From the NCBI GenBank assembly GCA_011524575.1, contig WTKB01000152.1, positions 1 to 17,749 on the forward strand: DNA of 17,749 bases, in the 5' to 3' direction. The notes beneath the pieces are model-generated. The model had not been told where the DNA came from. It saw only the letters and a program-made list of their open reading frames with translations, and made no database searches. The position numbers and the translations under genes are program-made. Source of the DNA: Aquimarina sp. GTDB lineage: Bacteria; Bacteroidota; Bacteroidia; Flavobacteriales; Flavobacteriaceae. Positions 15,776 through 17,749 of this stretch are shown here, piece after piece; the first letter of the stretch is position 1; each line of letters starts with the position of its first letter.

Positions 15776-15841
15776 AAGTTTTTTCGATATTTTTTAAGCG
15801 TGTTCCACGTGGAACACGCTTAAAAAATATCGAAAAAACTT
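15776..15841. repeat. Perfect 66-base palindrome without spacer
   Basis: All 33 base pairs of the two arms match, from AAG at 15776 to CTT at 15841, with the dyad between 15808 and 15809. From outside to centre each arm is AAG, T6, CGATA, T7, AAGCG, then the parS half site. It fills nearly the whole 78-base gap between mnmG (stop at 15846) and the flavoprotein start (15767). T runs precede and A runs follow the G/C-richer stem on both strands, the opposite order from a classic intrinsic terminator, though ATTTTATT follows the full arm on the minus strand. Confidence 0.97.
15801..15816. promoter_or_regulatory. Predicted parS site (ParB-binding centromere sequence)
   Basis: TGTTCCACGTGGAACA fits the broadly conserved chromosomal parS pattern TGTTNCACGTGNAACA at every position; the CC/GG form is known from Pseudomonas. 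ParB (Spo0J) loads at parS, spreads and, with ParA and SMC, segregates the newly copied origin region. The site is at the exact centre of the 66-base palindrome and adjoins mnmG (gidA), a gene often near oriC. The sequence match is seen; ParB binding is inferred, and no parA or parB gene is in this window. Confidence 0.75.
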
Positions 15842-15845
15842 TAAA

Positions 15846-17717
15846 CTACCTTCCTAAAAACACTAATAATACTGAAATATCACTTGGTGAAACCCCACTA
15901 ATTCGGGAAGCTTGATCAATAGTTACAGGTTTGATTTTGGTAAGTTTTTGACAAGCTTCAAAAGATAAAGATTTCAATTTTGAATAATCAAAATCTTCAG
16001 GAATCTTAACATGAGTAAGCCTTGAAAGTTTATCTGCATTATTCTTCTCTTTTTGAATATAACCTGCATATTTAATCTGAATTTCTGCTTGATCTAACAT
16101 TTCTTGAGAAAGATTATTAGATGCTATATAATCAGAAATAAAAGGCACCCTACTAATATCCTTCAATTGTATTTGAGGCCTAGAAAGCACTTTAGAAACT
16201 TTATCTGTTTGCTTCATTAGCGAAGAATTTTTTGATGCTAATATTGGATTAGCCTCCTTATAAGGAAAACTTGATGTATTTAGAAAATCTATAAAATCAT
16301 TTGATTTTTCATATTTTTCTAAAGTAGTTTGCAACCTATGTTCACTAGCTAAACCTATATCATAAGACTTTTGAGTGAGTCTAAAATCAGCATTATCTTG
16401 ACGTAACAAAGTTCGATACTCTGCTCTTGAAGTAAACATACGATAAGGCTCTTCTGTACCTTTAGTAATTAAATCATCTATAAGCACTCCAATATAAGCC
16501 TCACTCCTGGTGAGTGTAAAACTAGGCTTATTTTGAACTTTTAATGCAGCATTAATACCTGCAATAATTCCTTGAGAAGCCGCCTCCTCATACCCAGTAG
16601 TACCATTAATTTGACCTGCAAAGTAAAGGTTTTTTACACGCTTTGTCTCTAAAGTATACTGCAACTGTGTTGGTGGAAAATAATCGTATTCTATAGCATA
16701 TCCTGGCCTAAAAAACTTTACATTTTCAAAACCAGCAACTGCTGAAAGTGCCTTGAATTGTACGTCTTCTGGAAGTGATGTAGAAAATCCATTAACATAA
16801 ACCTCACAGGTATCCCAACCCTCTGGCTCAACAAAAATTTGATGACGATCCTTATCAGCAAAACGATTAATCTTATCTTCTACCGAAGGACAATATCTAG
16901 GACCTGTACTTTTAATAGCTCCATTAAACATTGGAGAACGATCAAAACCTTCACGTAACAAATCATGTACTTCTGGCGAAGTATAACTCATATGACAAGA
17001 TCGCTGTTTTACTAAAGGACGTGTCACGTCTAAATAACTAAACTTTTGTGGACTTACATCTCCAGGCTGTTCAATCATTTTAGAATAATCTAAAGAACGT
17101 CCATCTACACGAGGAGGCGTACCTGTTTTCATACGACCTGCTTCAAAGCCCAATTCTATTAATTGCTCTGTTATTCCAAAAGATGAACCTTCTCCAGCCC
17201 TACCACCAGAAAACTGCTTTTCTCCAATATGAATCAATCCATTTAAAAAAGTACCATTTGTAAGCACTACCGTTTTGGACTTGATCTCAACTCCTAAACT
17301 TGTTTTCACCCCAACAACTTTATCGTCTTTCACAATAAGACCAACAACCATTGCTTGAAAAAAATCAAGATTTTCAGTTGCCTCAAGCCTCAAACGCCAT
17401 GCTTCAGAAAAACGCATACGATCACTTTGTACTCGGGGACTCCACATAGCAGGACCTTTAGACTGATTAAGCATCTTAAACTGAATAGCAGAATTATCAC
17501 TAATAATTCCACTATACCCTCCTAAAGCATCAATCTCTCGAACTATTTGTCCTTTTGCAATACCTCCCATTGCAGGGTTACAACTCATTTGAGCAATATT
17601 CTGTAAATTCATCGTTACAAGAAGTACACTTGAACCCAGATTTGCAGCAGCAGCAGCAGCTTCGCAACCTGCATGTCCACCACCAACAACAATGACATCA
17701 TATATATTTCTAAACAT
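15846..17717 (-). CDS. mnmG: tRNA uridine-5-carboxymethylaminomethyl(34) synthesis enzyme MnmG (GidA)
   Basis: A 623-residue FAD enzyme that, with the GTPase MnmE, installs the (carboxymethyl)aminomethyl group at C5 of wobble uridine 34 in tRNAs for two-codon families, improving decoding accuracy. The N-terminal FAD motif is VVGGGHAGCEAA (10-21), followed by the MnmG signature SCNPAMGGIAKG (45-56) and GTFLNG (155-160). C241 (RSCHMSY) and C276 (PRYCPSVEDK) correspond to the two functionally important cysteines of the E. coli protein. The C-terminal helical domain ends ARISGVSPSDISVLLVFLGR, the usual MnmE-interacting end. Length is normal. Its upstream neighbour is outside the window. The palindrome with parS begins 4 bases after its stop. 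Confidence 0.98.
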   Translation of the reverse strand: MFRNIYDVIVVGGGHAGCEAAAAAANLGSSVLLVTMNLQNIAQMSCNPAMGGIAKGQIVREIDALGGYSGIISDNSAIQFKMLNQSKGPAMWSPRVQSDRMRFSEAWRLRLEATENLDFFQAMVVGLIVKDDKVVGVKTSLGVEIKSKTVVLTNGTFLNGLIHIGEKQFSGGRAGEGSSFGITEQLIELGFEAGRMKTGTPPRVDGRSLDYSKMIEQPGDVSPQKFSYLDVTRPLVKQRSCHMSYTSPEVHDLLREGFDRSPMFNGAIKSTGPRYCPSVEDKINRFADKDRHQIFVEPEGWDTCEVYVNGFSTSLPEDVQFKALSAVAGFENVKFFRPGYAIEYDYFPPTQLQYTLETKRVKNLYFAGQINGTTGYEEAASQGIIAGINAALKVQNKPSFTLTRSEAYIGVLIDDLITKGTEEPYRMFTSRAEYRTLLRQDNADFRLTQKSYDIGLASEHRLQTTLEKYEKSNDFIDFLNTSSFPYKEANPILASKNSSLMKQTDKVSKVLSRPQIQLKDISRVPFISDYIASNNLSQEMLDQAEIQIKYAGYIQKEKNNADKLSRLTHVKIPEDFDYSKLKSLSFEACQKLTKIKPVTIDQASRISGVSPSDISVLLVFLGR

Positions 17718-17749
17718 GGATAAAATAATTTGATTGAAAACAAAAAACA

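Noticed and set aside
15776..15841. Palindrome as a simple rho-independent terminator of mnmG
   Set aside because: On both strands the T run precedes and the A run follows the G/C-richer stem, and the centre is an exact parS match with no loop. A weak ATTTTATT follows the full arm, so some termination is possible, but this does not explain the structure.

Overview
The window is AT-rich and has short intergenic gaps. Clear Shine-Dalgarno sequences are not evident, and one promoter has a Bacteroidetes-type -7 element (TAnnTTTG). Gene content (a Bacteroidetes-style LptD, paired CCG and membrane Fe-S proteins, a flavobacterial-type HAD protein, an MCE protein next to an Amidase_3 enzyme) points to Bacteroidota, most likely a Flavobacteriaceae member. 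Genus cannot be fixed by reading alone. It looks like ordinary chromosome: no integrase, transposase, phage gene or CRISPR array was seen.

Left part (1-5369, all minus strand): tRNA-Ser(UGA) with its own promoter, then a run of five genes read from right to left. These are a periplasmic N-acetylmuramoyl-L-alanine amidase, an MCE/MlaD-type lipid-transport protein, a membrane protein with two [4Fe-4S] clusters, a small HAD-fold protein and a CCG-domain Fe-S protein. The membrane Fe-S protein and the CCG protein together resemble an HdrDE/GlpC/LutA-type quinone-linked redox unit. A hairpin separates the last gene from the others.

Middle part (5370-10500, plus strand): divergent from the amidase gene, an LptD-like outer-membrane LPS assembly protein and proC (proline synthesis) are nearly contiguous. 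A 505-base gene-free stretch follows. It begins exactly at the proC stop codon with a 158-base imperfect palindrome with 33-base terminal inverted repeats and possible TAA target duplications, and continues with three copies of a shorter repeat. Then comes a membrane-anchored coiled-coil protein of unknown function, ending at a two-way terminator hairpin.

Right part (10533-17717, all minus strand): read from right to left, mnmG (tRNA wobble-uridine modification), an FAD/NAD(P)H oxidoreductase, a NosR-like polytopic Fe-S protein, an unrecognised lipoprotein and alanine dehydrogenase. The flavoprotein and the Fe-S protein look like a NADH-to-membrane electron-transfer pair.

The most striking non-coding feature is between mnmG and the flavoprotein gene: a perfect 66-base palindrome with no spacer, centred on TGTTCCACGTGGAACA, a match to the ParB-binding parS consensus. 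This suggests a chromosome-segregation centromere site, possibly near oriC, placed only 8 bases upstream of a start codon.
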